Assembly: GCA_008828725.1 (NCBI GenBank)
Contig: MEHQ01003716.1
Coordinates: 299,801-363,800, forward strand
Length of the DNA: 64,000 nucleotides
Direction of reading: 5' to 3'
From: Saccharina japonica
Lineage: Eukaryota; Sar; Phaeophyceae; Laminariales; Laminariaceae
Positions 30,690-58,194 of the stretch are shown piece by piece. Within the stretch, counting starts at the first letter, position 1. Every line of letters begins with the position of its first letter. The notes beneath the pieces were generated by a model. It was not told where the DNA came from. It was given only the letters and a program-made list of their open reading frames with translations, and made no database searches. Made by a program: the position numbers and the translations under genes.

Positions 30690-33600
30690 GCTGGATGCTG
30701 GATGTCGATGAGTAGAAGAATATGATTCATATGAAGCAAACGCACGCAACATATGCTGCTGTATACTGTGTATGACGTATACATCATTTGTTTCAATAGC
30801 GAGTTACGTACAAGGTATTCTTCCACGTCTGACGGGCAGGTGAAGTGACCGCAATGTGTGCGTGCGTGTGTGATTTTCACACCACGAACAAGGTATCACG
30901 TTCCCTCGTCGACACCCACCAGTCGTCGAACAGCCCCCGCTATCAGCAAGGGCTGACTCAGACCACCGTCATATATGAATCAAGGTTCGTCTCACTGGCT
31001 CCTTTTGATGCAACCGACAAGAGCGAAAGGCATCACAAGCCCGACAGTTTTATCAGTAGGAGTCTATGTCCGACGGAATGTGTCCCAGATAGTAGCTCCG
31101 AAGGTCGTTTCCACTCTTCAACCAAGCTCTCCAGCCGTAACCCGGATTGTATGGTTGATACAATGGCCATGACTATCAGCGATGCAATACAACCAGGCGT
31201 GCTACCCTGGCCACGCCGCTAACGCAAGCCTTGAAGGTGCGAGCATGCAAAACCATAGTATGTTTCCTAATGTTTCCCACAAACGCGTGTAAGTCTCAGT
31301 AGTTGCTTCCAGTGGCCTCGCGGTCTCCAACTCCTCAAACAGCACACCGCCCTCCCCCGCGTACCCATTGCATCCACCACCAAAATGTGGAAACAATATA
31401 TCCGGAAAAAATATATAACACAGCCGACCGAGGCAACAGGTAAAAAACGATGAGCTCTCGCCTGGTGCAACACGTACGCCTGACACCCCTTCCCTTCCAA
31501 TGTTCCCCGCCGTCTATTCGCTGATATATTCGGTAACCCCCGACGTACAGTACCCAACAAGACCATATGGTACGGAAGGAACGGATTCCTCAATGTGGTC
31601 GATTTATCGATCCCTTCTGAGTGTTCGTTGTACCCTTTCTGCTCCGACTCGTGGTCCCCACCGCCCCGTCCAAAGAACGCGTGCGTCCAACAAACAACTG
31701 AGCTGTCGCGCCGCCTCTTCCCCCCACCCCCGCCCGCTGGGCTGCTTGCCAGCGTTTGACGATGCGTCATCTCGGAAGCAATGTAGGTGGTTTGTTGGTC
31801 CCGGTAAACGACTTAATCCGTCGAGACCTTGCGCAGAACGACGACAGGACAAAAACAAACGAACAAGGACGCAAATGAAACCAAGTTTGGGAATTATTAA
31901 CGCGGCAGAGAAACATGTTTACAGCGGAAAACACGAAACTAATGATAACCGGGGTAAGGGGACGAACCTCCGCGGAACACGATTCCGCCACGCCGAGCGG
32001 TTCAAATTAGATGGCCCATCTAGCCAGTTGAATTTCAAGCCTGCGCATGCGACATGCCCCGGTCATCGCCCTGGCACGCTGATAAATGATGGCCGTCTAA
32101 GTTCGTAAGCAGGCATTCCCGTCACGTAACCTATTAAACAGGGCACATATTTTCTCCTTTTTTAATCTTCGGCATAACCTTCCACACCTCGAATAGGGTC
32201 CCAACAGTAACGATCCACAAGAACGGTAGGGTCCAGCGCATTTTTTTTGTAACACTACGTTGCTACGTTACCCCCTTTCTAGATTTCGTGGTAACATAGT
32301 GTTAGAGGAGTACGCCACGGTATTAGAGGGCGACTGCGTAACATGTGTGTTACGTAGCTAGATTCCGTGGCCTGGTAACGTCATACAATAATGCTTTGGT
32401 GTAGTCTGTCGTTAACTGCCAGTGGCATTAAGTGAAATGGGGTGTTCGCTGAAATACGAATTGCATCGTGACACACGTTATGTAAAAAACGCATATGGTG
32501 GATAAAACATAACCAGGAACCTGGTATAACATTATGTCAATGCTGTGATCATAGCTCGTACGCAAATGATGTACGTAGCAACAAAATATAGCAGATAACG
32601 CGCATCACAAATCAAGGATCAACTGTATGGCACTGCTGTGTTAGCTGGTACGTGCCGGTATGTATAGATGGGTTTAAATCAATATCAGAAGTACGTGAGC
32701 TGTGAGTTCGACTGATTGAATAGTTGATACTCAATTGTATCACGTTATAAATAGATGGTGTACTTGCGTTCCAGATAGAGAACGCCCTAGTGGGGTTTCC
32801 GAACATTTGAGGCGTTTTTTGCGGGGATCTTTCTTAAACATCCCCTATTCTGGGGGTTTAAAATGCAAAGAAAATGATGCTGCTGCTGCTGCCGTGCTCG
32901 GAGTTGGGTGTTTTACCGTCACGCCCACTACACACCAGGACAACTGCATCGAGATAATTGGTAGTGTCTCTGGATCATATCCACCAGCGAAAACCGATGA
33001 CAGCGAACCCCGGGCCGCAGATATGAAAGACAACGAGTACTTTCGTGCGTGCTTGTACGAGTAGACGGTTGCGCCTGCGGAGTTTTCGGGTAACCCATGC
33101 CTTTTGGTCGCGTCGGTACCGCTCTACGAGCAACTACTGTGTACCGAAACCAATGGGCTTTACACAACAAAATGATAACCAATCGTCTCCGAAACTCGTA
33201 TATCAATACTCGTCTCCCATGTGCGTAAGACTGTGCAAGAACCACGATACTCGTAAGTCAAGAAGGAACCCGCGGTATTGTTCGCCACGCATGACGGAAA
33301 ATCGGTCTCGTTGTTCTTCTTTCCGGTATGTGAGGTACTGTACCACGCTGCATGGTAATAAATAGACAAGTTCGATTAAATACAAAAACGGTACTTCTAT
33401 GGCGGACCAGAGTATAATAATCCTTGCGTACCGTCGTTCTGCTTCTTTCAGGGTGGTAGCTAGGTTGTGGAACCCGTTGCTGGGGGGCGGTAGACACCCG
33501 AATTTGTGGTCCTCGTGCGGCGGAATAAAAACTTTAAAGTCGTTTTCGTAGACCGATGCCGGCGATAAAGCTTCAACGGTCTTGGCCCACTGCCCACAGC

Positions 33601-34100
33601 GAGGACCGAGGGTCTCGCCTCGGGCACTAAATTTAACCCAACCAAACACTCATAGGCTCGGGGTCTTTAGCGGGCCGAGTGAGCTCAGTATGCTGGGTGG
33701 TCTCAAACATATAGGTTTGAAAATTCGGAACATAAACCGTGGATGAGCGTTAAAGAGGGATTATACCAAGAAAGAAGCAGAGCTCTCGACTCCGAAGTGT
33801 TGCCTGCTGATGAGCATCTGAGACGGCTGACTCCAGATGATAGAGGCCGCCCCAGGTTCGTCATACGATATAGAGAATCGTTGGATGGGGTCACACCTCG
33901 ACTCGAGCCCGGGCTCTAAAAGTAGCATGGCATTTGTTCGTTCGTCCAGCTACTGAAGCTTTTTCTCGTTGTACACCACACGGCCAACCCTCATATTACC
34001 AGGATCAACCTGAGTCGCTATGGCAGCGATCCGCGTAGGTTGACGTTCAGTTCCTTCCGTGGTGTTCTGTAGCTCATGATTGCCAAGGCTGGAAATAGCA
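30690..34100. other. Intergenic, no supported gene
   Basis: The largest open frames (31267-31770 minus, 31500-32108 plus) overlap each other antisense and show no family motif. A short segment at 32690-32735 repeats 6893-6936. Confidence 0.4.
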
Positions 34101-34104
34101 TGAA

Positions 34105-34265
34105 ATATGGCGGCAAATTTCACGGCAAGACCTACGGCCAGACCTACGGGAGGGCCCAATACAAGACCCACGACAAGTCCCTAGGAACGTCCCACGGCAA
34201 GTCCCGCGGCAACCGTCACGGCAAGAGTCTCGACAAGTCCCGTGGTAGGCCCCGCTGCAACACCC
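34105..34265. repeat. 12-bp minisatellite (ACGGCAAGTCCC-like)
   Basis: About a dozen degenerate copies of a 12-base unit. On the + strand the open frame reads HGK/YGK/GKS-type tetrapeptides; on the minus strand it reads GTCRGSCRD. No flanking coding evidence. Confidence 0.65.
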
Positions 34266-34778
34266 GCGCGGCGATATCGAACCGACGACCCCGTTCCTGT
34301 TTGGTAATTTATACTTGCCGCGAGTGGTACCGTGGAACACGCCGCGCCGAGTCTTGCCGCCTAGCGTACTGCACGTGTTGCCGCGGGCATGGCACGTCCG
34401 GCTTGCCGTGGGCCCTGCCGTCGTGATCCGCGGAGATTGACGAGGCGTTCCGTTGATATAGTTATTCACCGCTGCTCTTATTGTAATATGCTACGGTTGC
34501 CGTGGTGGTTGCCGTCGACCCTTCCGCGGCAGTCATTCAGGCATGTGGTGGGCTGCCACGACATGCCCTCGTAAATCGTGGCGTCCCGCGCGATCGCCCG
34601 TGGCATTGTCCTCGACATGCCACGAAATATACAGATAATTTACGTCCCTCACAGTCCGGCCGCAAAACAAATAGACAGCCGAATAGAAATCCGAACAAAC
34701 AATAAACTGTCGGTTCCACACGTCGGCCGGGATCTGTTAAGCATGGCGAGGACGCAAAATGATGAAGGTCGAAAGTCA

Positions 34779-49576
<14,798 letters not shown>

Positions 49577-50011
49577 CAAACGTCAGCGGGGGCGTAGTGG
49601 GATGGAGAATAGGGGGTCAGTTAAGTTTGTTTTTCTTTGGGGGGGAGGGGTGATATTTTGCCTAGCCCTGCATACTTCCATCAACCAAGTCGTAACCAAA
49701 TTACAAGTACGATCGTACCACTCGTAGTTTGTGACAAAATACGTGATGCAATAAGACGAGCGGCGGGAGTACTGAACCGCCTGAGCGGTAAACGGAAGGC
49801 ACAAACGAGGGACGAAGGGGTCGTGTACCTGGTGTACTCATGCCAAATGATTGTTTTGACAAGCCCCAAGTACTGCGAGTGACTGAATTTCAAGCAATTC
49901 AGCGGTTGAGCCTGGAATAATAGGAAACCGACAAACCGACTGATTTCCCCACCGAAAATCGCACAATGTCGGATAATTGAGCCTGGATTGAGCCTCGAGT
50001 ATCGACTGTAA

Positions 50012-50359
50012 TTACTCGTACATGCATACGAGTGGGTAAGGCTTCCACCCATTCCGTTGGGTCTGGTTTGGGGGTCGGCGAGGCAGGTTCGAGGTTTGGT
50101 AAAAGTCACCAAAAGCATGTTTGCTTTGCATTCTAAACATATGATACATACTGTAGTTCGGCTTGTCTGCGGCAATAGTATTACAAGCGTGTAATTTGTT
50201 TATTTGGTGCTCAATAAAACTGTTGAGTGTACGATGATTGTAAGCGGTGTCAAAGCAGGTCTCTCCTTCTAAAGGAAAAGCGGTGAATATCTCATCTTTC
50301 AAATCGATCTGTTGTTCGGGTTGTTTCTCTGTGTTTGTTATTCCCCTTGCTATTTCCAC
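50012..50359 (-). other. Unassigned open frame, 115 codons
   Basis: The frame reads EKQPEQQIDLKDEIFTAFPL, then EGETCFDTAYNHRTLNSFIE and HQINKLHACNTIAA. The balanced composition and G-E-T-x-F-D-x-A spacing faintly recall an ankyrin repeat. A possible acceptor (TTTTCCTTTAG) lies inside. No partner exon was found, and a dispersed repeat lies just upstream (50360-50410, also at 10480-10550). Function unknown. Confidence 0.25.
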
Positions 50360-50409
50360 CCGTCGATATCCATCACACCCAGACAGTGTCCGTGCCGAAT
50401 TTCCTAAAG

Positions 50410-52990
50410 AGGTACAAACTCTGTCGTCACATGCTTCGAAGTACTACAGCAACCATGCGACGCAATCCGACCCAACTCTACAATATTAGATTGCAGCAAT
50501 GAAACGGCCTTCCTTGTGGCCACGCATAAAGCAGATTGATCAATAATCAGGAGCCGTATTCACGACGACCGCAAGCTTTCGTCTTCGATTCAAAACGAAT
50601 AAAATACGGTAGCATTTCGTGGGGAATATGGCTTGGGGTCCTATCGGGGAATACAAATGTTGTATTCAGAGGTTTGCGACAAAATGAGAAAACGACACCA
50701 CACTCCCAGGAAGGTCAGAATGAAAAACAAACCGGATCGCTGTGATCACGGGACAAAATGAGCGAAAAACATTTTTTCGTTTTGTGTGTATTTGTTCACT
50801 TGGTTTTGAACACCCCCCCTATGGGGTAGTGTGTTGTCTGGAATTCAGATCCGCGCGCACCCTTTTTGTATTGTGTAGAAACATCGAATAACCCAGGAGG
50901 GGCGACGAGCACCCGTAGGCCAACAAAAAGGCGAGCTATGGCTCCCGTCCGCTTCGGGCTGGCCTGGCCAGCGAAATATGAAGTATGCCAGCACGGGCTA
51001 ACGTCGTATCGCCTGTGGGTAGCTTAGGTGTGGCTGGCGCAGCCCCGAAGCCACACGCGGGCAGCCGGGACAAGGACACAACGATCGAGGTTTTTACCGA
51101 AGCCGTGATTTCGTGGGTACCCTCGGGTGGTTTGGGAGGCACATGGATATAAAAACTGAGTATGCGGCGGTCTTCTTGTATTTCAGGCTCCGTGCGTGGT
51201 CCACTTTATGCCGGAGGCTGTGGCACCCGCGCTGAGCCTGCTGCGGTGGCCCTGCCTCTCAGAAATGAAGGACCTCGCCCCTGATGCACTGCCCGGCACG
51301 GCTCAAGTTTTCGTGGCTTGCTTCGGTTTCGTATAACATGCCACGTGAGGTTGGATAAACACCACAAATTGAATGGCACGAAAAGCAGAAAGCAAAATAC
51401 AGGTTGTGGACATCGGCAGGTAGTGAAATATCGTAAGGCAGCTATTTGCGCACTATGATTGTCTAAGGGATATCGGGTACATTGTAAGCGGCTCCATCAA
51501 GCTGGAGTATTTCCAACCACAGAATGTCAGCACTGGTCATTGGTGCTACGTAAACAGAGGGTGAGGGTTAGGGTCGGGAGGTCGGATTGAGAGACAAACA
51601 CAAACCCTCCAAAAATATTCACCAGCTGCAGGATGTCTACGCCTCCCAAAGTAGGGTCCCAAACCACTTCTTGTGGAGGTCCGTGTGATTCAATGTTAGA
51701 GTATATTATACTATCCGTTACCAAGGATGTTTAAGGGAAGATGTTGCCTTAAGAAACGTTTACCTAGCTGTGGTCGGCATTTCGGAATCGTGGTCCGCGC
51801 TTGGAATGTTCTCGCAGTTTTCTCTGGCCCGTATTGCATCCGGTTTGGGGTCAGGATTAGGGTTAGGGCTGCAGTTGGGGGTTGGGTTGGGTTTACCCCC
51901 GCCCGTGCCTTGATCCCGCCAGGAAGCGCTTCCTAGCTCGCAAAGCAGTGTAAAACGTGAACCGCCGGCCTATCTAAATACTCTTGTCAACGAACTGTAG
52001 GGCCTAAGACACGTACTGGAACGCGAAGTCTTCCGAACATTTTGCCCTCTGAACAATTTCCTATATTTCCAATATTCCCAATATTTCCCCTTTTTCCTTT
52101 TTGTTTTTGGAAAAACATATCGGAAATATTGGAAAAATGGTGCTCGATAAGAACGGCCCTAAGATACGCCCGTCCATCTAGAGATTATTGCGTTCGCATA
52201 CGTACAACAAAAAATGAAAAAAATATAATGACAGAAAATTGCGCAAGAACAGTATTGGAAATTTCGGAAATATAAGCCTCCGATATGGACGGTAACTCCA
52301 TTCGACGGATTTGACTGACTGGAACGGAACGAGCTTATTCGCTGTTGTGTGTTCCATTCCATGATGTGCTTGCTTTTCGGGTCCAATCGACTTTCTAGAC
52401 CCCGATCCTGAACAGGCCGCAACAGAAAGTAACCCATGACATTTACCTCGGGACTGTGCAGCTGGACTTGAGGACAGGGGTACCGTCACGCAGGCAGCGA
52501 GTGCTCCTGGTGCCAAACCAGGATAGATTAACACGCAAATAGGGCGCCTGGCATGCCACAGACCAAGCAGTGCTAGCCGTGCAAGCGTCGCCCTTGAGAC
52601 TAAGCAAGGAGTCACTATCGCCGTCGCGGCTCGACGAAGTATTCTGGTACTTAAGTGAACACCAGTCCAGCATTTTCGCTAGATATCTATCGCTGCTACA
52701 GTTTCGCTTGATACCCGAATATGTTCCTCATGAGCCTCCTGTATAGATCATGGCCGTATCGAGTTGCTCCTACCGCACGCGAAACCTGTGGCGTCTGCAC
52801 TTGCTCCGTCCCGTGCTCCCATGTCATCTCATTTTTCCCCATGCCCTGGCCAGCCTCCCAGAAAATCTCGCAAACAGACGCAACACTTCCTGCACAGATC
52901 AACTGCCGCAAATCTCGTTCCAAACGGGCCGTTCTGACCTGCTGAACAAGGATTACTGTTTTGACAGATACGCTTCCTCTCTAAAAAAAG
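50410..52990. other. Intergenic, no supported gene
   Basis: A possible splice acceptor with a short open stretch follows at 51184 (TATTTCAG), but no family was recognised. Two short TTAGGG-like tracts occur at 51559-51575 and 51852-51870. 52050-52200 repeats part of 6560-6690. Confidence 0.4.
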
Positions 52991-53019
52991 GGCATTAGCC
53001 AAAAATAGCAGGGTTCTTC

Positions 53020-53530
53020 ACGGTGCGGTTTTTCGGATCGGTTCGGTTAACCGCACCGAACCGCACCGTAAGAATTTTACCCTCTTGAAAACCGCACCGC
53101 ACCGCACCGTAGGTTTTGCGATATCGTAAAACCGCACCGAACCGCGAGAAAACAATATAACCGAACCGCACCGTAGGGTTCACGATATCTGAAAACCGCA
53201 CCGAACCGCACCGTAGCATTCCCGATTTCTGAAAACCGCACCGAACCGCACAGTAGGAAATATCACAGCACCGAACCGCACCGTAGGATTTCCAATATCG
53301 AGAAACCGCACCGAACCGCACCGTAAGATTCCCGATTTCTGAAAACCGCGCCGAACCGCACCGTAGGAATGTCATAGAAGCCGCGCCGCACCGTGTGCAT
53401 CATGATACGGTGCCAAAAACCGTTAGATCGGTTATTTAACGATGCGGTTAACTTGAAGCCGTATACAAACCGCGGTTTCATGGACCGTGGAACGGTGCTA
53501 TAGGGTCACGGTTCCGCACGGTTCATGGCG
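53020..53530. repeat. AACCGCACCGAACCGCACCG minisatellite, array 1
   Basis: About ten ~45-bp units: ACCGCACCGAACCGCACCGT, then AGGATTC(C)CGATTTCTGAAA-type spacers. The minus strand reads VRFGAVRCGFQ-like frames, an effect of the repeat rather than a gene. Same family as 58195-58740. Confidence 0.88.
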
Positions 53531-53602
53531 GTTTCTGCTTGGTTTCGTGTCACGAGTGCTCCCGCTAGCTTGGTTGATCTTATGGTATTTCATACTTTGA
53601 TT

Positions 53603-54640
53603 TATAGAGTGTTTGCGATAGAAGTATAACAAAAATACTTTCCTTCCGCCAAAAAAAGTAAATTCCCTTCCCCTCATGGTTTCGGTGTGTTTGCGAGAAG
53701 TAAACAAAACCCGGCAGGCGACGTCTCCGAAAATGACCAGGGAAGTGGGGTGAGGCAATGCGGCAAACCAAACAAACAGCGAAAACAAAAAATAACGTAC
53801 GAGAGGAACGGCAGCCCTGCAACGGTGACGGCGGCAGCGGTAACCGCAGTGCCGCAACTGCTATCCCACGACCGCAAGCAGCAGCACAGGTGGCTGCAGC
53901 TACGTGACGGCAGCTCCAGCTGCATCGGCAGATCCAGCATCAGCAGCAGCAGCAGCAGGGCAGCAGAAGCAACAGCTTCGGTTTTTGCTTTTATCGATTT
54001 TACGCCCGACTATTTTTGTCGTCGTGTGCTGCTCCTGCTGCTGCCCTCGACCTACGCGCGACAACGCGCCGGCAAGCTCCGCTCCAAGCCCGCCCGGCGC
54101 TTGACATGTATAGACCGTGGCGGCGCGCCGCCGCTGCTGCTAGTGCTGCCACTGCTGCTACCGCAGTGTGGTGAAATTGAAATGATACACGACGATCTGT
54201 CATCCTGTCGCGCTCTACAAGCAAGGCGGTACGAGTTACTCGTACTCGTACGAGTAGTTCTTTCTGAACGGCGCATCCTCCGCGACACCAAGCCGGCGAG
54301 AGCGTACCATAGCGGGCCGCCAGCAGTCCGCCGGCGCCCCGTTAGCAAACTCCAGCACCGCTCGTCCGTATCATACTCTAGCTACACATCTCGAGCCTCT
54401 GTGCTCCAACCGGTTGTTGTGTTGTGTAGAGCAAGCAGCAAGGTTGTGGCCCATGGGAGACATCTCCCATAATTTGGGGCGTTCTGCGTCGGTAGAATGT
54501 TCGGTGCGTGTAGGCCAATGAAACTGAGAGATAAAAGTTACCGTAACTTTTGATCAAAAACATACTTCTCTAAAGTATATTTTCGCCGTTTTTTATAACA
54601 ATTACCTCAAATCCTCCCTTCGGGAGAATTGTTAGAGAAG
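53603..54640 (+). repeat. ~1.05-kb dispersed repeat, copy 2
   Basis: Collinear with 13725-14775. The CAG tract is shorter here, while the GCC/GCT-rich part near 54120-54165 is expanded. It ends exactly at the single N (54641), against the foldback element. Confidence 0.8.
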
Positions 54641-54641
54641 N
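54641..54641. other. Ambiguous base (N)
   Basis: It lies precisely at the junction between two repeats, so a join error or heterozygous indel is possible. Confidence 0.9.
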
Positions 54642-54644
54642 AAA

Positions 54645-55127
54645 ACATGACGGTGATGGGGGAATCAGAACACATACGAGTACGTGTATACTCGGCGTAT
54701 GGGTCGTGGGTTGCTGGGTGCTTGGTGCTTGGTGCTTGGTTGCTATGATGGTGATGGGGGGATCAGAACACATACGTATATACTCGGCGGCGTATGGGTC
54801 GTGGGTTGCTGGGTGCTTGGTGCTTGGTGCTTGGTTGCTGGGTGTGATCCTGGCGATCTGTACTCGAACACACCAGCCTGCCGTCGGGGATGGATACGTT
54901 GGGGACAGGAGGAAAGCACTTCTCAAGAAGACTAACGACCGTCGTTGCGCCTGATGTTGCTCGTGTCCCAAAGACCCCTCCCGTCCAACAACCCAACACC
55001 GCGCATCCATGACCCACAGCACCCAGGAACGAAGCACCAAGCACCAAGCACCCAGCAACTCACGACCCATACGCCGAGTATACACGTACTCGTATGTGTT
55101 CTGATTCCCCCATCACCGTCATGTTTT
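54645..55127. mobile_element. Foldback element, ~480 bp with ~95-bp inverted ends
   Basis: Left end ACATGACGGTGATGGGGGAA..CAGAACACATACGAGTACGT; the right end is its inverse (ACGTACTCGTATGTGTTCTG..CCATCACCGTCATGT). The left arm is followed by a tandem partial copy (about 54749-54840) with TGCTTGGTGCTTGGTGCTTGG repeats. No coding region. Confidence 0.82.
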
Positions 55128-55129
55128 CT

Positions 55130-56090
55130 CAGACGAGCCGATATCTTCATATCGTCTATAAAGATTTGATTTGTATAGTTGTGCCGATATTTATTTCTTG
55201 GGAGGCAAACGATCCCGACTACTCGCAAGTTCTGGGTATTACGTCCCGTGATCTATTCGGGCTGTTGGGCGGTGACGTGGATACGTACTGCTGTAGTCGT
55301 TTTCGGGGCTGTCGCAGATGGTCAAAAGGGGGTATGGTTTTGGTCAAACGGGTTGAAAAAAGTGGTCAATCGGGGGGAGTAGATAAATTTAGTAGGTACG
55401 TGGGGTTATCCCCCCCCAAGATGTGGTCAAAGGGGGGACTTCGTTTGCTCCCTCGTGCGCCGCCGTCCCGTTAGGCCCAAGGACGTGCCTGAAAAAAAAA
55501 TAAAAGTTGTGTGCGTGCTTGGCATGGGTTTCGGGCATCTCGCCAGGGCTTCGGAATGGCGTTTGAGGCCTGTTTGGGCCCGCGGGAGCGCGTTCCGCGG
55601 GCGCATTTTGACCCTACCCCCAAATGGCCGTAAAACCAGGGGGTATACCCCCAAATTTGGACCAATACTCCACCTCAATTTTTTTTTTCCCCGCCGTAGA
55701 ACGAGCTCGTGCTCGTTCTACAGCAGATTTTTTTTTTCGAAAAGGTCCTCGTGCTCGTTTTACAGCAGGAAAAAAATACTTGACTACAGTACGAGAAACC
55801 GCATATTCAAGCGACTGGAACCACATTTTCAAACTTAAACGACGAGGTCCGCATCGAAGGAGGCCACGGAATCTGCTGCAGCTTTGGCACACTGACGGCA
55901 GTGTACCAAGGAGCTTATATCTGCCTTACCAAGTTTTGTATTAATGGGAAAGTTCGGAGCTAGGGCAGAATTACGAAAAGTCCTACAGGAAAAACAACTG
56001 GGGTAGACGTGGTTCCAGTATCTCTTTGTCAAGAAAATTTATAAAATCGTGTTTTTTTTGTGGCCTTCTGGCAATCACCAGGTATCCCTT
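55130..56090. other. Intergenic; short palindrome at 55694-55720
   Basis: GTAGAACGAGCTCGTGCTCG.. forms a hairpin between two T-runs, and a partial copy follows at 55743-55765 (CCTCGTGCTCGTTTTACAGC). Open frames at 55094-55474 and 55427-55838 carry no recognisable motif. Confidence 0.4.
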
Positions 56091-56095
56091 TCTTT

Positions 56096-56695
56096 ATTGG
56101 CCCTGGGTTCCTGAAAACAAATCCCTTCTGAGAGACGCCACCTACTGGAAGATAAACCCGTGCTACTGCTGCCACATACTGTAGGTGCTGTGAGAGTGGT
56201 GTGTGCTATGAGTCTTCGTATCTCTAATCGTGCTAGACTTCTGCGTGTCTTCGGCTATGCTTTACCATGTGCTGTTGTGTGTCTGTATGACGCCAGTGCT
56301 TACACTGGTGTGTGCTGTGAGCCTTCGTACGTTTGCTCGTGCTAGACTTCTTCTGCTCGTCGTGTTCGGCCATGTCTTACCCAAACATATTCTCCTTCTT
56401 TGTGCCCTGGGCTCCTGAAAAAAAATCCCTTCTGAGAGACGCCACCTACTGGAAGATAAACCCGTGCTACTGCTGCTGCTTTGGTGCTGTGAGAGTGGTG
56501 TGTGCTATGAGTCTTCGTATCTCTAATCGTGCTAGACTTCTGCGTGTCTTCGGCTATGCTTTACCATGTGCTGTTGTGTGTCTGTATGACGCCAGTGGTT
56601 ACACTGGTGTGTGCTATGAGCCTTCGTACGTTTGCCCGTGCTAGACTTCTTCTGCTCGTCGTGTTCGGCCATGTCTTACCCAAACATATTCACGC
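56096..56695 (+). repeat. Tandem duplication, ~300-bp unit x2
   Basis: Both units begin GCCCTGGG(T/C)TCCTGAAA, share CCTTCTGAGAGACGCCACCT and GTGGTGTGTGCTATGAGTCT, and end GTGTTCGGCCATGTCTTACC. Identity is very high except for a small indel after CCCGTGCTACTGCTGC, so the duplication is recent. Each unit itself contains a shorter internal repeat (TGTGAG/ATGAG.CTTCGTA..CGTGCTAGACTTCT). Confidence 0.9.
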
Positions 56696-56796
56696 CAACC
56701 TGGCAAAGCACAGGACACCAGGAACGTACTGCTGCAGTGATACCGTATTCCAGAAATACTGGAATTTGTGAATGTTTCCTGTGACCCAAGTGTGAC

Positions 56797-57150
56797 TTCG
56801 CTCCCACCAACACACGACTCCCGCAAACCAATTTCTCGCCAAAGCGAGCCACCAAAGCACTGTAGCTTCGCTCCCACCAATACACGACTCCCGCGAACCA
56901 ATTTGTCGCCAAAGCGAGTCACCAAAACACGGTGATTTCGCTCCAACCAACACACGACTCCCGCAAACCAATTTCTCGCCAAAGCGAGCCACCAAAACCC
57001 TGTGATTTCGCTCCCACCAACAAACGACTCCCGCAAACCAATTTATCGCCAAAGCGAGCCACCAAACACTGTGAAATCGCTCCAACCAACACACGACTCC
57101 CGCAAACCAATTTCTCGCCAAAGCGAGCCACCAAAACACTGTGACATGAC
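56797..57150. repeat. 70-bp tandem repeat, five units
   Basis: Unit starts at 56797, 56867, 56937, 57007 and 57076. Core: TTCGCTCCCACCAACACACG, ACTCCCGCAAACCAATTTCT, CGCCAAAGCGAGCCACCAAA. The minus-strand frame (AGVVCWWERNH-like) stays open across units only because of the periodicity. Confidence 0.92.
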
Positions 57151-57179
57151 ACCAACAGTTGACCCTTCTCGGCCTATGT

Positions 57180-58160
57180 ATTTTTTTAATGTTGAAACAG
57201 TGTAAAACGCAAGAAGTTGAATTATACGTGGTATTTTTTTATATTTATATATTCGGAGTACGTATATATATAGGTATTACATATTTCACATTAATGAATT
57301 AATTATTATACTTTCATCAGCTGGTCTATATATATATATAATGTATTGTTTGTATCACCCCGTGACAATCAATATATTTTTATTGTTCTATTTGCCATCT
57401 GACAATGTACACTACAGCCTTTAATTCAATCATACCATTCACATGTATAAACTATATACCATCCCTAAATACCGTGACCATTTAACACAACATAGGAAAT
57501 AGAAAATAGAAACATGAAAACTGCTGGAAAATAGGAAATAATCATGTTTTTTTCCGAAACAATATTGAAATTGGATGTCGGTAAAACCTGATTAATACAA
57601 AAGTACGAAAACAGAAAATACGAAAGTACACAAATGCACAAAACCACAATGCGCAAAAACACAGGGAACCCGGGAATACGTGCCAAAGCGTGCACGCCAC
57701 CAAAGCTTCTTTGCCACACATTGCCACACCCCACACCACACCAGGGCGTGAAAAGCTACTACCGGTACGGCACTTGCGGGTGCGCATTCGTCCCCAGCCG
57801 AAGAGGTGCAAGTTATATGAACATCCGGTCCGCAGCCCGCAGCCGGTGCCCCGGAGCCCGCAGCCAGTGGTGCGCAGTCCGAAGCTGGTCAGTAGTCGGC
57901 CGCCGGTGCAGCTTTGGCCCCCCACCCTGCCGTCGGTGCTACGCTGGGGCCTGCACTATCGAAAGCCGCCGCGACATGCCCTCCTCCGGCCGCGACGATG
58001 CTAGTAGTCAACACAGTTCGCGGTAAAATGATCGACGTTGCGGAGGAAAAGCCGGGGGCAAGGTCTCCCCCGTTTAGCAGTTGTTGCTCCCTTCACTTTG
58101 CGTAGAAAATAAGCAATGATATGCACCTTGCACGAATACCGTACGAAACCGCGGCTTTGT
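57180..58160. other. AT-rich then GC-rich intergenic DNA
   Basis: 57220-57480 is AT-rich with TATATA runs. 57780-57990 has a CCCGCAGCCGGTG-type short repeat (GCAGCCCGCAGCCGGTGCCC and variants). No gene recognised. Confidence 0.4.
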
Positions 58161-58194
58161 ACGGGGCATTCATACGCTGCCTGTAGTGGTTTTG

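Noticed and set aside
31267..32108. Overlapping 167- and 202-codon frames on opposite strands
   Set aside because: No recognisable domain, antisense to each other. A hint of Copia integrase text could not be sustained.
52995..53481. VRFGAVRCGF-like minus frames
   Set aside because: Translation of the AACCGCACCG minisatellite. The same appears at 58342-58866.
53687..54472. 261-codon plus frame in the second copy of the 1-kb repeat
   Set aside because: Not conserved in the first copy; low complexity; no motif.
56690..57139. 149-codon minus frame with WFAGVVCWWERN repeats
   Set aside because: Stays open only because a 70-bp unit cycles through all frames. No family match or splice context.
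56797..57150. CRISPR array
   Set aside because: Units are contiguous 70-bp tandem copies without unique spacers, and the DNA is eukaryotic. The same applies to the 50-bp array at 42389.
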